Source: Clostridia bacterium UC5.1-2E3 (lineage in GTDB: Bacteria; Bacillota; Clostridia; Lachnospirales; Lachnospiraceae). From it: a DNA stretch of 64,000 bases. The stretch is from contig BBZO01000019.1 of the NCBI GenBank assembly GCA_001304875.1, positions 1-64,000 of the forward strand, read 5' to 3'. The translations under genes were made by a program, and so were the position numbers. The notes beneath the pieces were generated by a model. It searched no databases. It had not been told where the DNA came from and was given only the letters and a program-made list of their open reading frames with translations. Positions 31,039 through 40,724 of this stretch are shown here, one piece after another; position 1 is the first letter of the stretch, and each line of letters starts with the position of its first letter.

Positions 31039-31871
31039 ATGAGTGAGAGCTGCAATCATAACTGCAGCAGCTGCGGGGAAACTTGCGGCAGCAGAACAGC
31101 GGAACAGACGAGCTTTCTGGAGGCGTTGAACCCGAAAAGCTCGGTGAAAAAGGTGATCGGTATCGTGAGCGGAAAGGGCGGCGTCGGCAAGTCTTTGGTG
31201 ACCAGCATGATGGCCGTTAAGATGCAGGCGAAGGGAAAGCACGCGGCGATTCTGGATGCGGACATTACGGGCCCGTCCATCCCGAAGGCCTTCGGCGTGC
31301 ATGAGACCGTGGGCGTGACGGAGGACAATCTGATGGTTCCGGCGAGAACCTACACGGGCATCCAGATTCTCTCCGCAAACCTGATTCTGGAGCGGGAGAC
31401 CGACCCGGTGATCTGGCGCGGCCCCATCGTGGCCGGCGTGGTGAAGCAGTTCTGGAGCGAGGCGCTGTGGGAGGACGTGGACTATATGTTCGTCGATATG
31501 CCTCCGGGAACCGGCGACGTGCCGCTGACCGTGTTCCAGTCTCTTCCGGTGGACGGCATTCTTATCGTGACCTCCCCGCAGGAGCTGGTGTCCATGATCG
31601 TGGGCAAGGCTGTGAACATGGCGAAGAAGATGGACATTCCGATCATCGGCTTGATCGAGAACATGAGCTATCTGGAATGTCCCGACTGCGGAAAGCGGAT
31701 TTCTGTGTTCGGCGAGAGCCATATCGAGGACGTGGCGAAGGAGTACGGCATCCCGGTGCTGGCGCAGATCCCCATCGACCGAAGATCGCCGAGGCCGTGG
31801 ACCAGGGGACAGCGGAGTATATCGAGGCGCCGTGGATGGATGAGGCGGTGCGGAGAGTGGAGGAGATGTAA
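31039..31871 (+). CDS. Mrp/NBP35-family P-loop ATPase, Fe-S cluster carrier (frame broken)
   Basis: About 277 residues. Deviant Walker A SGKGGVGKSLVTSMMA (residues ~40-55), DADITGPSIPKAFG, DYMFVDMPPGTGD, and the C-terminal cluster-binding pair ECPDCGK. The N-terminus has a Cys-rich stretch CNHNCSSCGETC similar to the NBP35-type ferredoxin motif, unlike plain ApbC. Frame breaks near 31781 (DPKIAEAVDQ restored by one C). It delivers [4Fe-4S] clusters, useful in a cell with HgdC/HgdAB and QueH. Confidence 0.9.
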
Positions 31872-31878
31872 GATACAC

Positions 31879-31918
31879 CCCCACGTTTCTGACAGTACAG
31901 TTGGAGGCGTGGGGTTTT
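31879..31918 (+). terminator. Terminator of folT-mrp
   Basis: CCCCACG / CGTGGGG stem followed by TTTT, overlapping the end of the convergent rhuM gene. Confidence 0.8.
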
Positions 31919-31919
31919 G

Positions 31920-32960
31920 TCATTTTAATGGTGTATCAGATTTTTCAATACTTGCTACAAGACGATCAAAATCACTCTGATACGTTCGATCCTGTAAAAC
32001 ACGGAATTTTTCAAATTCACTTTCTGCAAATGCTTTTGCGATGGCAGCTGTTACTTTTCCTTTGTCATGAAGAATATCTTCTTCATTGAACTGCAGGAAC
32101 GCATCCAGACGCTTTACCCAATCCTGCATATACATGATATTTCCCCGCCGTGCCTGTCTCTCGGCATAGTCCAGATACATTGTAACGATTTCGTTCAGAT
32201 TAGTAATTTCTTCTTTGTTTAAGTAGTTTTTGGCAATCGAAACATCTGACTTGCGAATACGCCCCTGCGGAGCATTTTTCCAGGTCGTCAGTCCCATGTT
32301 GGGCTTTGTGCTGTCCGCCCGGTCATAAATAATTTCAGCCGCCGTATGATGGGTAACGGCGTAGTGGAGTTTGTTTTGTACCGTGGCGAAAAACTCTTTT
32401 GTAACGGGGCTGTTCACATCATAATCAGCGCTGCACTGGGAGTAAATGTCTGTGATCTTCTGATAGAAACGGCGCTCGCTGGAGCGAATATCGCGAATGC
32501 GTTCTAACTGTTCTTCAAAATAGTCCTTGCCGAAATAGTATTCCGGTTCACGCATGCGTTTATCATCCATCACATAACCTTTAATGATAAATTCTTTTAA
32601 TACCCGATTTGCCCAAATGCGGAACATAGTAGCTTTCTTAGAATTAACACGGTATCCCACAGCGATAATGGCATCCAGATTGTAATAGTTGGTGCTGTAC
32701 CGTTTGCCGTCTGCTGCAGTTGTTTCCATTTTGGAAACAACTGTCTCTTCCTGTAATTCTCCGGATTCAAAGATATTTTTTAGGTGTTTTGAAATAGCTG
32801 CTTTCTGTACTTCAAATAATTCTGCCATTTTTGCCTGGGTCAGCCACATATTTTCCTGATATAAAAGGATTTCGACTCGAACTTCACCGTTATCGGTTTT
32901 ATAAAACAGGATTTCCCTTGTTTCGTAAGGGGTTAGTCTATATTCTTCGTTCATACCCAT
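31920..32960 (-). CDS. rhuM: RhuM-family protein
   Basis: Intact, 346 residues, typical length. N-terminal RhuM domain with VRVEILLYQENMWLTQAKMAELFEVQKAAISKHLKNIF (a KilA/BRO-like winged helix) and YNLDAIIAVGYRVNSKKATMFRIWANRVLKEFI; C-terminal Fic/Doc-like-associated helical part. Start set at MGMNEEY (32960) because AGGAAAGGA lies just before it. The family was named for a Salmonella virulence protein; in Clostridia it is spread by horizontal transfer, sometimes in defence or mobile islands. The gene is clearly more AT-rich than its neighbours and stands alone between core genes. Confidence 0.9.
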   Translation of the reverse strand: MGMNEEYRLTPYETREILFYKTDNGEVRVEILLYQENMWLTQAKMAELFEVQKAAISKHLKNIFESGELQEETVVSKMETTAADGKRYSTNYYNLDAIIAVGYRVNSKKATMFRIWANRVLKEFIIKGYVMDDKRMREPEYYFGKDYFEEQLERIRDIRSSERRFYQKITDIYSQCSADYDVNSPVTKEFFATVQNKLHYAVTHHTAAEIIYDRADSTKPNMGLTTWKNAPQGRIRKSDVSIAKNYLNKEEITNLNEIVTMYLDYAERQARRGNIMYMQDWVKRLDAFLQFNEEDILHDKGKVTAAIAKAFAESEFEKFRVLQDRTYQSDFDRLVASIEKSDTPLK

Positions 32961-32984
32961 TCCTTTCCTGTATTTTCGATATTC

Positions 32985-33030
32985 TAAAAAGAGGCTAAAT
33001 TCCATATCTGCGGATTTAGCCTCTTCTTTT
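32985..33030 (-). terminator. Terminator of dat
   Basis: AAGAGGCTAAAT / ATTTAGCCTCTT 12-bp stem, followed on the minus strand by TTTTTAG. It separates dat from rhuM. Confidence 0.87.
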
Positions 33031-33037
33031 TATTCAA

Positions 33038-33883
33038 TTACCCTTTCGTCGTCTCTAAATATCTCTTATAATAGCTCTCCTGCAGTTTCCGAAGGAGCGC
33101 CGTGTCCTTGCCGCCCACCGGCTTGCCGTCGAGCTCGCAGGCCGCGGAGCACAGCTTGGACGTGCTGGAAACGATGATCTCGTCGGCGTCAAAAAGCTCC
33201 TCTAAGGTGAACGGGGTCTCGTCCACGGGGATCAGGAGCTTCTTGCACTCCTGGATGAGGTGCATCCTGGTGATGCCCGGCAGGATGAAATGGTCGGTCG
33301 GGTGGGTCTTGAACACGCCGTCCTTTAAGATGGAGACGTTGCTGTGGGCGCACTCGGTGACGATGTCGCCCCGGTGGAACACCACCTCGTCGCAGCCGGC
33401 TGCGACGGCCTTCTGGGACGCCATGACGTTGGGCAGAAGGTTAAGGGTCTTGATGTTGCAGTGGAAGAAACGGGTGTCCTCCACGGTGATGAGCTTTAAG
33501 GAGCTGTCCGGCTCCTTGCAGGAACCCGGCTTCATGGTGATCCAGAGATTGGCGGTCACGCCTGCCTCCGGAAACTCGTGCTTTCTCATGGCGGTTCCGC
33601 GGCTGATCTGCCAGTAGATGAAGATCTCGCTGTCATCCATTTTGCCGAGAAGATCGTAGAGGATGTCTGCCAGCTCTTTCTTGGTGTAAGGAATCTGGAT
33701 ATCGAGAAGGCCGGCGCTGTTGAACAGACGGTCCATGTGCTCGTCCAGACCGAAGATCACACCGTTTCTCGCCATGGCGGCCTCGTAAACGCCGTCTCCA
33801 AAATAGCAGGCGCGGTCGTTCATGGGGACGGTCATCTCCTCCAGCGGTCCGCAGACGCCGTTGTAATAACCTAATACTTTCAT
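33038..33883 (-). CDS. dat: D-amino-acid aminotransferase (class IV)
   Basis: Intact, 281 residues, fold-type IV PLP enzyme. Motifs: YFGDGVYEAAMARNG (substrate pocket), HMDRLFNSAGLL, catalytic Lys in NIKTLNLLPNV, EVVFHRGDIVTECAHSNV, LPGITRMHLI. This pattern fits D-alanine aminotransferase (YheM/Dat), which supplies D-glutamate and D-alanine for peptidoglycan. GGAGGT nine bases before MKVLGYY (33883). A branched-chain aminotransferase is the less likely alternative. Confidence 0.9.
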   Translation of the reverse strand: MKVLGYYNGVCGPLEEMTVPMNDRACYFGDGVYEAAMARNGVIFGLDEHMDRLFNSAGLLDIQIPYTKKELADILYDLLGKMDDSEIFIYWQISRGTAMRKHEFPEAGVTANLWITMKPGSCKEPDSSLKLITVEDTRFFHCNIKTLNLLPNVMASQKAVAAGCDEVVFHRGDIVTECAHSNVSILKDGVFKTHPTDHFILPGITRMHLIQECKKLLIPVDETPFTLEELFDADEIIVSSTSKLCSAACELDGKPVGGKDTALLRKLQESYYKRYLETTKG

Positions 33884-33986
33884 GCTTATGTACCTCCGAA
33901 TGTTTGTATATAAAATCATATCATTTGTCCTGGGTTTTGTAAATGGCTGTAGTTATCTTATTAAGGAAAATTTTATAAAAGATGAA

Positions 33987-34015
33987 TTGTTTCCCGGCAG
34001 ATTTTCAGTTATAAT
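33987..34015 (+). promoter_or_regulatory. SigA-type promoter of relQ
   Basis: TTGTTT, 17-base spacer, TATAAT, 44 bases before the relQ start. Confidence 0.7.
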
Positions 34016-34059
34016 GTTTATAAACAGACCGATCATTAAAGACATTTGAGGTGTTTACT

Positions 34060-34772
34060 ATGGAAGTGAGTTTCAACAAAAACAGTGAGCTGGAGCAGCA
34101 GGCGATCCGTCTTCCGGAGGAGTTTGAGGTGCCGGAAAAGTTCTTAAATGAGGCCATGCGGTTCCGTGAGATTATGATGATGTATTCCTGTGCCATCCGC
34201 GAGGTGCGCACAAAGCTGGAGGTGTTAAACGACGAGCTCTCGGTGAGAAACCAGAGAAATCCCATCGAGATGATAAAATCCCGGATTAAGAAGCCCATCA
34301 GTATTATCGAGAAGCTGCAGAGGAGGAATCTTCCTGTCTCCACGGAGTCGGTGATGAAGAACCTGGATGATGTGGCCGGCGTGCGGGTGATCTGCTCGTT
34401 TATCGACGACATTTACGAGGTAGTTGAGATGCTGGCGCGGCAGGACGATGTGAAGGTGATCGCCATTAAGGACTACATCCGCAGCCCGAAGGTCAACGGC
34501 TACCGCAGCTATCACATGATCATTGAGGTGCCCGTCTTCTTTTCCGACCGCAAGCAGTTTATCCGCGTGGAGGTGCAGATCCGCACCATCGCCATGGATT
34601 TCTGGGCCAGCCTGGATCATCAGCTCAAGTACAAAAGCAGATGGACGATCTGGTGGCCGAGGAGATCAGCGAGGAACTGAAAAACTGCGCGGAGCTCATC
34701 GCCAGCACGGACTGGAAGATGCTGGATATCCGGAAGCGGATCGAGGAGCAGGGCGGCTTGGTGAATGACTGA
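34060..34772 (+). CDS. relQ: Small alarmone synthetase, (p)ppGpp synthase (frame broken by one base)
   Basis: Stand-alone RelA/SpoT synthetase domain without hydrolase or regulatory domains, about 237 residues. Motifs DDVAGVRVICSFIDDIYEV, IRSPKVNGYRSYHMIIEVPV and RVEVQIRTIAMDFWASLDHQLKY are those of RelQ/YjbM. One A missing near 34636. The C-terminal helices (EELKNCAELIASTDWKMLDIRKRIEEQ) fit the tetrameric RelQ form. Makes ppGpp/pppGpp in stress without ribosomes. Confidence 0.92.
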
Positions 34773-34826
34773 TGTTTTTGGGAAGATACAAAGTGATTGT
34801 TAAATAAGGGAATAGGACTGATAGAG

Positions 34827-34868
34827 GAAGAAGGAGCTTTGCGGCAGCGGAGCTCTTTCTTCTTTTTC
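34827..34868 (+). terminator. Terminator of relQ (copy 1 of a duplicated hairpin)
   Basis: GAAGAAGGAGCT / AGCTCTTTCTTC stem with loop TTGCGGCAGCGG, then TTTTTCC. A near-identical copy stands at 36626, beyond the AbiE genes: over 33 bases the two differ at three positions. Confidence 0.85.
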
Positions 34869-34977
34869 CTTAGTATGGAACGAATTTTTGATGAGAACAC
34901 TATATTTGGGATGATAGATGGGTTTGATTTTTGATTAAAGTGGCTTCATAATAAATTAAAGTGATAAAATTATAAAC

Positions 34978-35006
34978 TTGACATATGACTGATGTGGGTA
35001 TATTAT
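34978..35006 (+). promoter_or_regulatory. Promoter of the AbiE-like operon
   Basis: TTGACA, 17-base spacer, TATTAT, 67 bases before abiEi. The surrounding 200 bp are strongly AT-rich. Confidence 0.65.
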
Positions 35007-35072
35007 TGGTTTAAAAGATTGACAATATGGTTTATGAGCAAACTAAAGTAATGATAAAAACGAGGATGGGAC

Positions 35073-35840
35073 ATGAATTTATATTTTGAACTATTGAAAA
35101 AACCGGTCTTCAACATGGAAGATGTAAATGTGTTTTACAATAATATGAATAGCGCACGTTCTGCAGTTAAGCGATTGACGAAAGAAGGTATGGTTGCCAA
35201 AATTCGCAATAATATGTATACCTGTATCAGCGGAGAAACTGGTGCTCCAGTGGCCAATCGTTTTCAGATAGCCAGCCATATTACGCCGACATCATACGTG
35301 TCTCACCATACAGCTATGGAGTATTATGGAATTACGGATCAAGTATGTTACGATGTGTATGTATCTTCTGAGACCAGCTTTCGTGACTTTACGTTTGATG
35401 GGTATATGTACTGCTTTGTAGAGTCGAAAAGCTTAGAGGGAATTGAGAAACCGCCTTATAGCGGAGGTGTTGCGGTAACCAATCTGGAGCGTACCATTGT
35501 GGACAGTATCAAGGATATGGATAAGATTTCTGGCATTGAAGAAGTGGTGCAGAATATGGAGAGTGTGCATCAAATGCAGGAGAAAAGACTGCTCAGATAT
35601 CTGGAACTCTATAAAAATCAGTTTTTGTATCAGAAGATGGGCTATCTGTTATGGCAGCACAGGGAGCAGATGGGATTGTCTGATTCGTTCTTTGAAACGT
35701 GCAGGAAACAGATTGGAAAAAGCAAGCGATATCTTACACGGGATCAAAATGGCGGGAGCTATGATAACACATGGAAACTGGTTGTTCCGGATGATTTGCA
35801 GAACATGAAAAATGGAGTGATTATGGATGCCGATATATGA
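35073..35840 (+). CDS. abiEi: AbiEi-family antitoxin
   Basis: Intact, 255 residues. N-terminal winged-helix domain (NNMNSARSAVKRLTKEGMVAKIRNNMYTCI) followed by the AbiEi antitoxin domain (HITPTSYVSHHTAMEYYGITDQV, VAVTNLERTIVDSI). In type IV systems it represses its own promoter and counters the AbiEii nucleotidyltransferase. Overlaps abiEii by 14 bp. AT-rich relative to flanking genes, so probably acquired. Confidence 0.88.
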   Translation: MNLYFELLKKPVFNMEDVNVFYNNMNSARSAVKRLTKEGMVAKIRNNMYTCISGETGAPVANRFQIASHITPTSYVSHHTAMEYYGITDQVCYDVYVSSETSFRDFTFDGYMYCFVESKSLEGIEKPPYSGGVAVTNLERTIVDSIKDMDKISGIEEVVQNMESVHQMQEKRLLRYLELYKNQFLYQKMGYLLWQHREQMGLSDSFFETCRKQIGKSKRYLTRDQNGGSYDNTWKLVVPDDLQNMKNGVIMDADI

Positions 35841-36598
35841 TAAAGCGGAGATTGGACGTGCTGCACAGCGGTATGGATTTGTAAGAGATACTTTTGAAAA
35901 AGTCTTACGATTGAAGGAAATATTGCGTTATTTGAACGAAGAGGACTATCTGAGGGAACATCTGCTTTTGAAAGGGGGAACAGCCATCAATTTGGCGGTG
36001 TTTAATCTTCCGCGTTTATCTGTGGATATTGATATGGACTATACACCAAACGATACAAAAGAAGATATGTTGGAGACCAGAGCGAAGATTACCACTCTTA
36101 TTAAAAGTTATATGGAGGCGGAAAACTACCAGCTGTCAAAAGGTTCCCGATGTACGCATAGCCTGGATGCGTTTTATTATCAGTATCAGAATGCCGGCGG
36201 CAGCGAGAGATTTATATGATTGGGGAAATCTGATTGCTGAAAATCTGTTTGAGGATGAAAGAGATATGTTTCGTAAATGCTTTGCATTCTACGCAACGAT
36301 TTCTACGGAGACAGTGAACCGGGATTTTGATACGTCAGCGATTGATTCCTTGAGGTTTGATAAGATACGAAGAGAGTTATTTCCTGTACTGAGAAGGAAA
36401 GAGAATTTTAAGTTGGATGAAAGAAAACAGCAGGCAAAAGATTACATTGCAGATCTGATGAAGCTGACCGAGCGGGAGCAGGAATACATGGATCGGTTTA
36501 TTGCTAAAGAGTATGTTGCGGAATTGTTATTTGATGATGAAAAAATTATAGAAAGAATTAAGGAACATCCGATGGCGATATGGAAGTGCCAGCAATAA
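35827..36598 (+). pseudogene. abiEii: AbiEii/AbiGii-family nucleotidyltransferase toxin with an internal deletion
   Basis: N-terminal half is typical: LREHLLLKGGTAINLAVFNLPRLSVDIDMDY, with the GG and DxD metal-binding motifs of DNA-polymerase-beta-like nucleotidyltransferases. At 36200 the text jumps from FYYQYQNAGG directly to AARDLYDWGNL in another frame. In family members an intervening stretch of several dozen residues follows (the KIEINY strand and the Lys-bearing helix before RDLYD); here it is absent. The junction has GCGGCA-type microhomology. The C-terminal half continues to 36598. This is more than a one-base indel, so the toxin is probably dead, unless the assembly collapsed there. 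Confidence 0.8.
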
Positions 36599-36625
36599 AT
36601 AATATATTGAATCGGCAGAACCATA

Positions 36626-36671
36626 AAGGAAGAAAGAGCTTTGCGGCGGCGGGGCTCTTTCTTCCTTTTTC
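36626..36671 (+). terminator. Terminator of the AbiE operon (copy 2 of a duplicated hairpin)
   Basis: AAAGGAAGAAAGAGC / GCTCTTTCTTCCTTT stem with loop TTTGCGGCGGCGGG, then TTT. Near copy of the relQ terminator at 34827. Confidence 0.87.
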
Positions 36672-36748
36672 AGTTCCTATTCTCCAGGCATCTCTTAAGT
36701 ATTCGCTTAAACCGCAGTCCTCCGGACAGCATCAGCCATCTTCCGCCC

Positions 36749-37645
36749 TCACGCCCCCGGCGGATGCTTCCTGTAGGCGGAGGGCGTGACGCCGTAAGCC
36801 TTGTGGAAGGATTTCCCGAAGTAGCTGATGCTGCTGAAGCCGCAGGAGAAGCAGATATCGGAGATCCGCTCGTTGGAGTGGGCCAGCTTCTGGGCGGCGC
36901 ACTGTAAGCGGTAGCGGTTGGTGTACTCCATCGGCGTCGTCTGGCCGAACAGGGAGAAACAGCGGAAACACTCGCTCCGGCTGATGTTTGCGGCGGCGCT
37001 GATGTCCTCCACGGTCAGCGGCGCGTCGATGTGCGTCTGGATAAACTCGATCATCCGGTGCATCCGCTGTTCCCGGAGCATGTCATTGTAGGTATAGATT
37101 TCTGGCTCCGACTGGTTGATGAGGAACAGGAGATTCCGCCAGATGTGGAGGATATTTTCCATGCAGGTCAGCTCGTAGGTAAATTCTTCCGGATCGGCCT
37201 CGTGTATGTGCCAGAACGCCTCCAGAATCTCCCGGCCCTCCGCCGTGTCGCCGGAGATCATCTGCCCGCTTATCTTCCTTAAAGACAGCGGGTTGAAATA
37301 CTTCTGATAGAGCGAGGTGGCCAGCACGGTGTTGAAAAGGGACGGCGGAAACGAGATGTTGAAGATCACGGAGCCGGGAATCAGCTGGCGGGCGGAGTGC
37401 ATGGTCTGGGAGTTGATGAAGAGCCCCATTCCCTTCTCCAGCGAAAACGGCTGCTGGTCCAGTATGTATTCGACGCTGCCCTCCAGTATGATGGCCAGCT
37501 CAAAGTTGGTATGCCAGTGGCAGAGAAATGAGCCGTCGACGAAATAATCCAGCTGGTCGATGAAGCGGCCCAGGGGAAAATCCGGGTGCTCCAGCATGAC
37601 CTGCTCCTCGAGATGCTGATTGACGATGACTTCCTGGTTGATCAT
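36749..37645 (-). CDS. AraC-family transcriptional regulator
   Basis: Intact, 298 residues. N-terminal cupin sensor domain (GSFLCHWHTNFELAIILEGSVEYILDQQPFSLEKGMGLFINSQTMHS) and C-terminal double helix-turn-helix (APLTVEDISAAANISRSECFRCFSLFGQTTPMEYTNRYRL ... ISDICFSCGFSSISYFGKSFHKAYGVTPSAYRK). Start at MINQEVI (37645), preceded by AAAAGGAGG; the longer frame from 37738 has no ribosome site. Divergent from the GPH transporter operon, which it likely activates in response to the transported substrate. Confidence 0.92.
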   Translation of the reverse strand: MINQEVIVNQHLEEQVMLEHPDFPLGRFIDQLDYFVDGSFLCHWHTNFELAIILEGSVEYILDQQPFSLEKGMGLFINSQTMHSARQLIPGSVIFNISFPPSLFNTVLATSLYQKYFNPLSLRKISGQMISGDTAEGREILEAFWHIHEADPEEFTYELTCMENILHIWRNLLFLINQSEPEIYTYNDMLREQRMHRMIEFIQTHIDAPLTVEDISAAANISRSECFRCFSLFGQTTPMEYTNRYRLQCAAQKLAHSNERISDICFSCGFSSISYFGKSFHKAYGVTPSAYRKHPPGA

Positions 37646-37836
37646 GGATCGGCCTCCTTTTTTATCTGAATGGTATGTTTGGGACGATTTTACCAAAATG
37701 TGAGAGGATATACGTAGCGCCGGACTGGCAGATGTCATAAAATAAAGCTACAAGATTCAAGGCGCTTTATGAATTTAGTATAGAAACATGGAGAGTGGTT
37801 GTCAATATAAAATTGGAAAGGGAAAGGTGAAAACTG

Positions 37837-39198
37837 TTGGAAAAGCTATCATTTAAGACGAGGTTGTCATATTCATTCGGAGATCTGGCATGCAATATCC
37901 TGTTTGCCGCAACTGCCAACATGGCTGCGTATTTCTACACCAATGTGGTTGGCATGTCTGCGGCTGTGGTGGGGACGATTTTGCTACTTTCGCGCGTGTT
38001 TGACGGGTTCAGCGATGCGATCATGGGGGTTATCGTGGATCGCACGAAGTCGAAGTATGGAAAAGCCAGAGTCTGGGTTCTGCGGATGATCATTCCGTTC
38101 GGAGCGGCGGCGGTGCTCATGTTCATGGTTCCGGCGCAGGCCAGCGAGATGGTTCAGGCCATATACGTGTTTATCACTTATAACTTTGCGGTGACGATCG
38201 TGTATACAGCCTTAAATCTCCCTACGGAACGATGGCGGTTCGCATGACATCGAGTCAGAATGAGAGAACCGTATTAAACATGTACGCATGTGCATCGCTC
38301 CTATCGGCGCAGTGATCGTCACGGCATTTACGCTGCCGATGGCAAACCGGCTGGGCGGAGACCAGAAGGCGTGGATCATGATCGCCGTCGGGTACGCGGT
38401 GATCGCCATGATTCTGCTTCTCATCTGCTTTTTAAACTGCAAGGAGCAGGAGAATGTGGAAGAGGAATCACAGGATACGGAAATCCCGGTGGGAAAGAGC
38501 ATCGGCGCACTGTTCCGCAACAAATACTGGCTGATCGTGGCCGGAATGTTCATTCTGTGGGGCGTGTACTTCTCACTGAACGGCATGATGGTATCCTATT
38601 ACGCACAGTACGTTCTGGGCGATAACGAGCAGGTAACGCTTCTGACGCTGGCGGAGAAGATTCCGCTGATCCTGTCAGTGCTGATCGCGGCCCCCTTCGT
38701 GAAGAAATGGGGCAAGAGAAACGTGTCGATGGTGGGGAGTCTCACGTTCCTGGTGGGAGCGGCCTTGATGGCGCTGTATCCGCAAATCTTCTTTACTTAA
38801 CTGTCGGGCTGATCATCCGCGGAATCGGCGGAGGTATCGTGGGCGCACTGATTTACGGCCTGTTAGCTGACACTGTGGAGTATGGGCACTGGTACACTGG
38901 CATCCGGAACGAGGGCGTCTGCTACTGTGCATCGGCTGTAGGCTACAAGCTGGGCGGCGGACTTACCAATGCGCTGTGTGGTTTCGTTATGGACATGAAC
39001 GGATTTGACGGTATGGCGGCGGTTAACCCGGCATCGGCTATGGCGGCCATCCAGGGACTGTATCTTCTGGTTCCCTTTATTGCATACGGCGGCATCGCAT
39101 TGTTCCTGATCTTCTACCATCTGGATAAAGAATATTCATATGTGGAGAACGAACTTGCAGCGAAGCGCTGGCGTCTGGGAAGCACAAAAACAAATTAA
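37837..39198 (+). CDS. GPH-family (glycoside-pentoside-hexuronide) cation symporter (three frame breaks)
   Basis: About 454 residues, 12 membrane helices, MFS superfamily. Family start [73 protein letters not shown] (motifs GDLACN and DAIMG-DRT) and ending [18 protein letters not shown]. Breaks near 38222, 38285 and 38795, each one base short. TTG start at 37837 with GGAAAGG upstream. Such symporters take up glycosides, pentosides, hexuronides and sometimes sulfo- or amino-sugar derivatives with H+ or Na+. First gene of the AraC-linked cluster. Confidence 0.88.
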
Positions 39199-39214
39199 GA
39201 CGGGAGATAGAAAC

Positions 39215-39860
39215 ATGAGATTATTTATTGATACGGCTAAGGTGGAGGAGATCCGCAAGGCCAACGACATGGGAATCATCTGCGGGGTGACCACCAATCC
39301 GTCACTGATCGCGAAGGAAGGACGGGATTTCAACGAGGTGATCAAGGAGATCACCCAGATTGTGGACGGCCCCATCAGCGGCGAGGTGAAGGCCTCGACC
39401 ACGGAGGCGGAGGGAATGATCCGCGAGGGAAGAGAGATCGCGGCCATTCATCCCAACATGGTCGTGAAGATCCCCATGACCGGGGAAGGTTTAAAGGCAG
39501 TAAAGGTGCTGTCCGCCGAGAATATAAAGACCAATGTGACACTGGTATTCACGGCCAACCAGGCGCTTCTGGCGGCCAGGGCCGGAGCCACCTACGTGTC
39601 CCCCTTCTTAGGGCGGCTGGATGATGTTTCCGAGAAGGGCGTGGAGCTCATCCGCACCATATCGGCGATGTTTGCCAATTACGAAGATATTCACACGCAG
39701 ATCATCGCGGCCAGCATCCGCAATACCATGCACGTCACGGACTGTGCGCTGGCGGGAGCCGATATTGCCACTGTTCTACGGGGTTCTGACCCAGATGCTT
39801 AGGCATCCGCTGACGGATGCGGGCATCCTCAAATTCCAGGCGGATTCCGGCCTGTTATAA
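39215..39860 (+). CDS. Fructose-6-phosphate aldolase / transaldolase-like protein (frame broken)
   Basis: About 215 residues, small transaldolase family (FSA/TalC). Seen: [36 protein letters not shown], catalytic Lys in [14 protein letters not shown] and [31 protein letters not shown]. The end is out of frame: two C seem missing near 39775 ([19 protein letters not shown] restored). Cleaves or transfers dihydroxyacetone units; in this cluster it could act on a non-standard keto sugar phosphate. GGGAGA nine bases upstream. Confidence 0.88.
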
Positions 39861-39873
39861 GGAGGCGAATCAC

Positions 39874-40664
39874 ATGATTACATACGCGGCAAACATAGAG
39901 CCCCTGTTTGGGGATGCGGATCTGTGTGAGAAGATCGTTCTGGCGAAGCAGGCGGGCATCGATGCGGTGGAGTTCTGGGACTGGAACGGACGGGACGTGA
40001 AAAAGATCAAGGAGACCTGCGACCGCTGGGGCGTGAAGGTCACCGCGTTCAGCGGGCAGAAGCCTTTTTCCCTCTGCGACGGCGAGAACAGCGCCGGCTA
40101 TATCGAGTGGATGAAGCGTTCCATTGATGCGGCGAAGTATTTAAACTGCGACACGCTGATCGCGTTTTCCAATCATTTCGCCGACGGAAAGAGCTCGGAT
40201 CTCAGAGGAAAATACAGCCGTACGGCGCAGATGGCCAATATGGTGCGGACGCTGACGCTGCTGGCTCCGGTTCTCGAGGACAGCGGGATTACCCTTCTTC
40301 TGGAACCGCTGCATAATCACGGGGCTGACGCGGGGATGCTGCTGACCGACACGAAGGAGGGCGCAGATATTGTCCGTGCTATCCAGTCTCCGAAAGTGCG
40401 CCTGCTGTGCGATTTCTTCCACATGCAGCTGATGCACGGGGATCTTCTGGAAAATTTTAAGGAGAACGCGGATATTGTTCCCTACGTCCACATCGCGGAC
40501 GCTCCCGACCGGCACGAGCCGGGCACCGGGAGATCAACTATAAGTATTTGATGGACGCCGTGAGAGCGTCGGGCTTTGACGGGACGGCCTGCCTGGAGTT
40601 CTTCCCCTCCGGGGATTCGGCACAGACCATAAAGACAGCTAAGGAAATCTGTGGGTTTGAGTAA
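39874..40664 (+). CDS. Hydroxypyruvate isomerase-like TIM-barrel protein (frame broken)
   Basis: About 263 residues, xylose-isomerase-like TIM barrel of the Hyi/OtnI group. Seen: AANIEPLFGDADLCEKIVLAKQAGIDAVEFWDW, ITLLLEPLHNH (metal-binding Glu), VRLLCDFFHMQLMHGD, VPYVHIADAPDRHEPGTGE, CLEFFPSGDS. One G is missing near 40529. Family members isomerise hydroxypyruvate/tartronate semialdehyde or 2-oxotetronates. AAGGAGG nine bases before ATG 39874. Confidence 0.87.
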
Positions 40665-40724
40665 TTGCAGGTATCCCGAGTAATTGCAAATAAAACAAAA
40701 ATAAATTTTATGAGGTGACAGACT

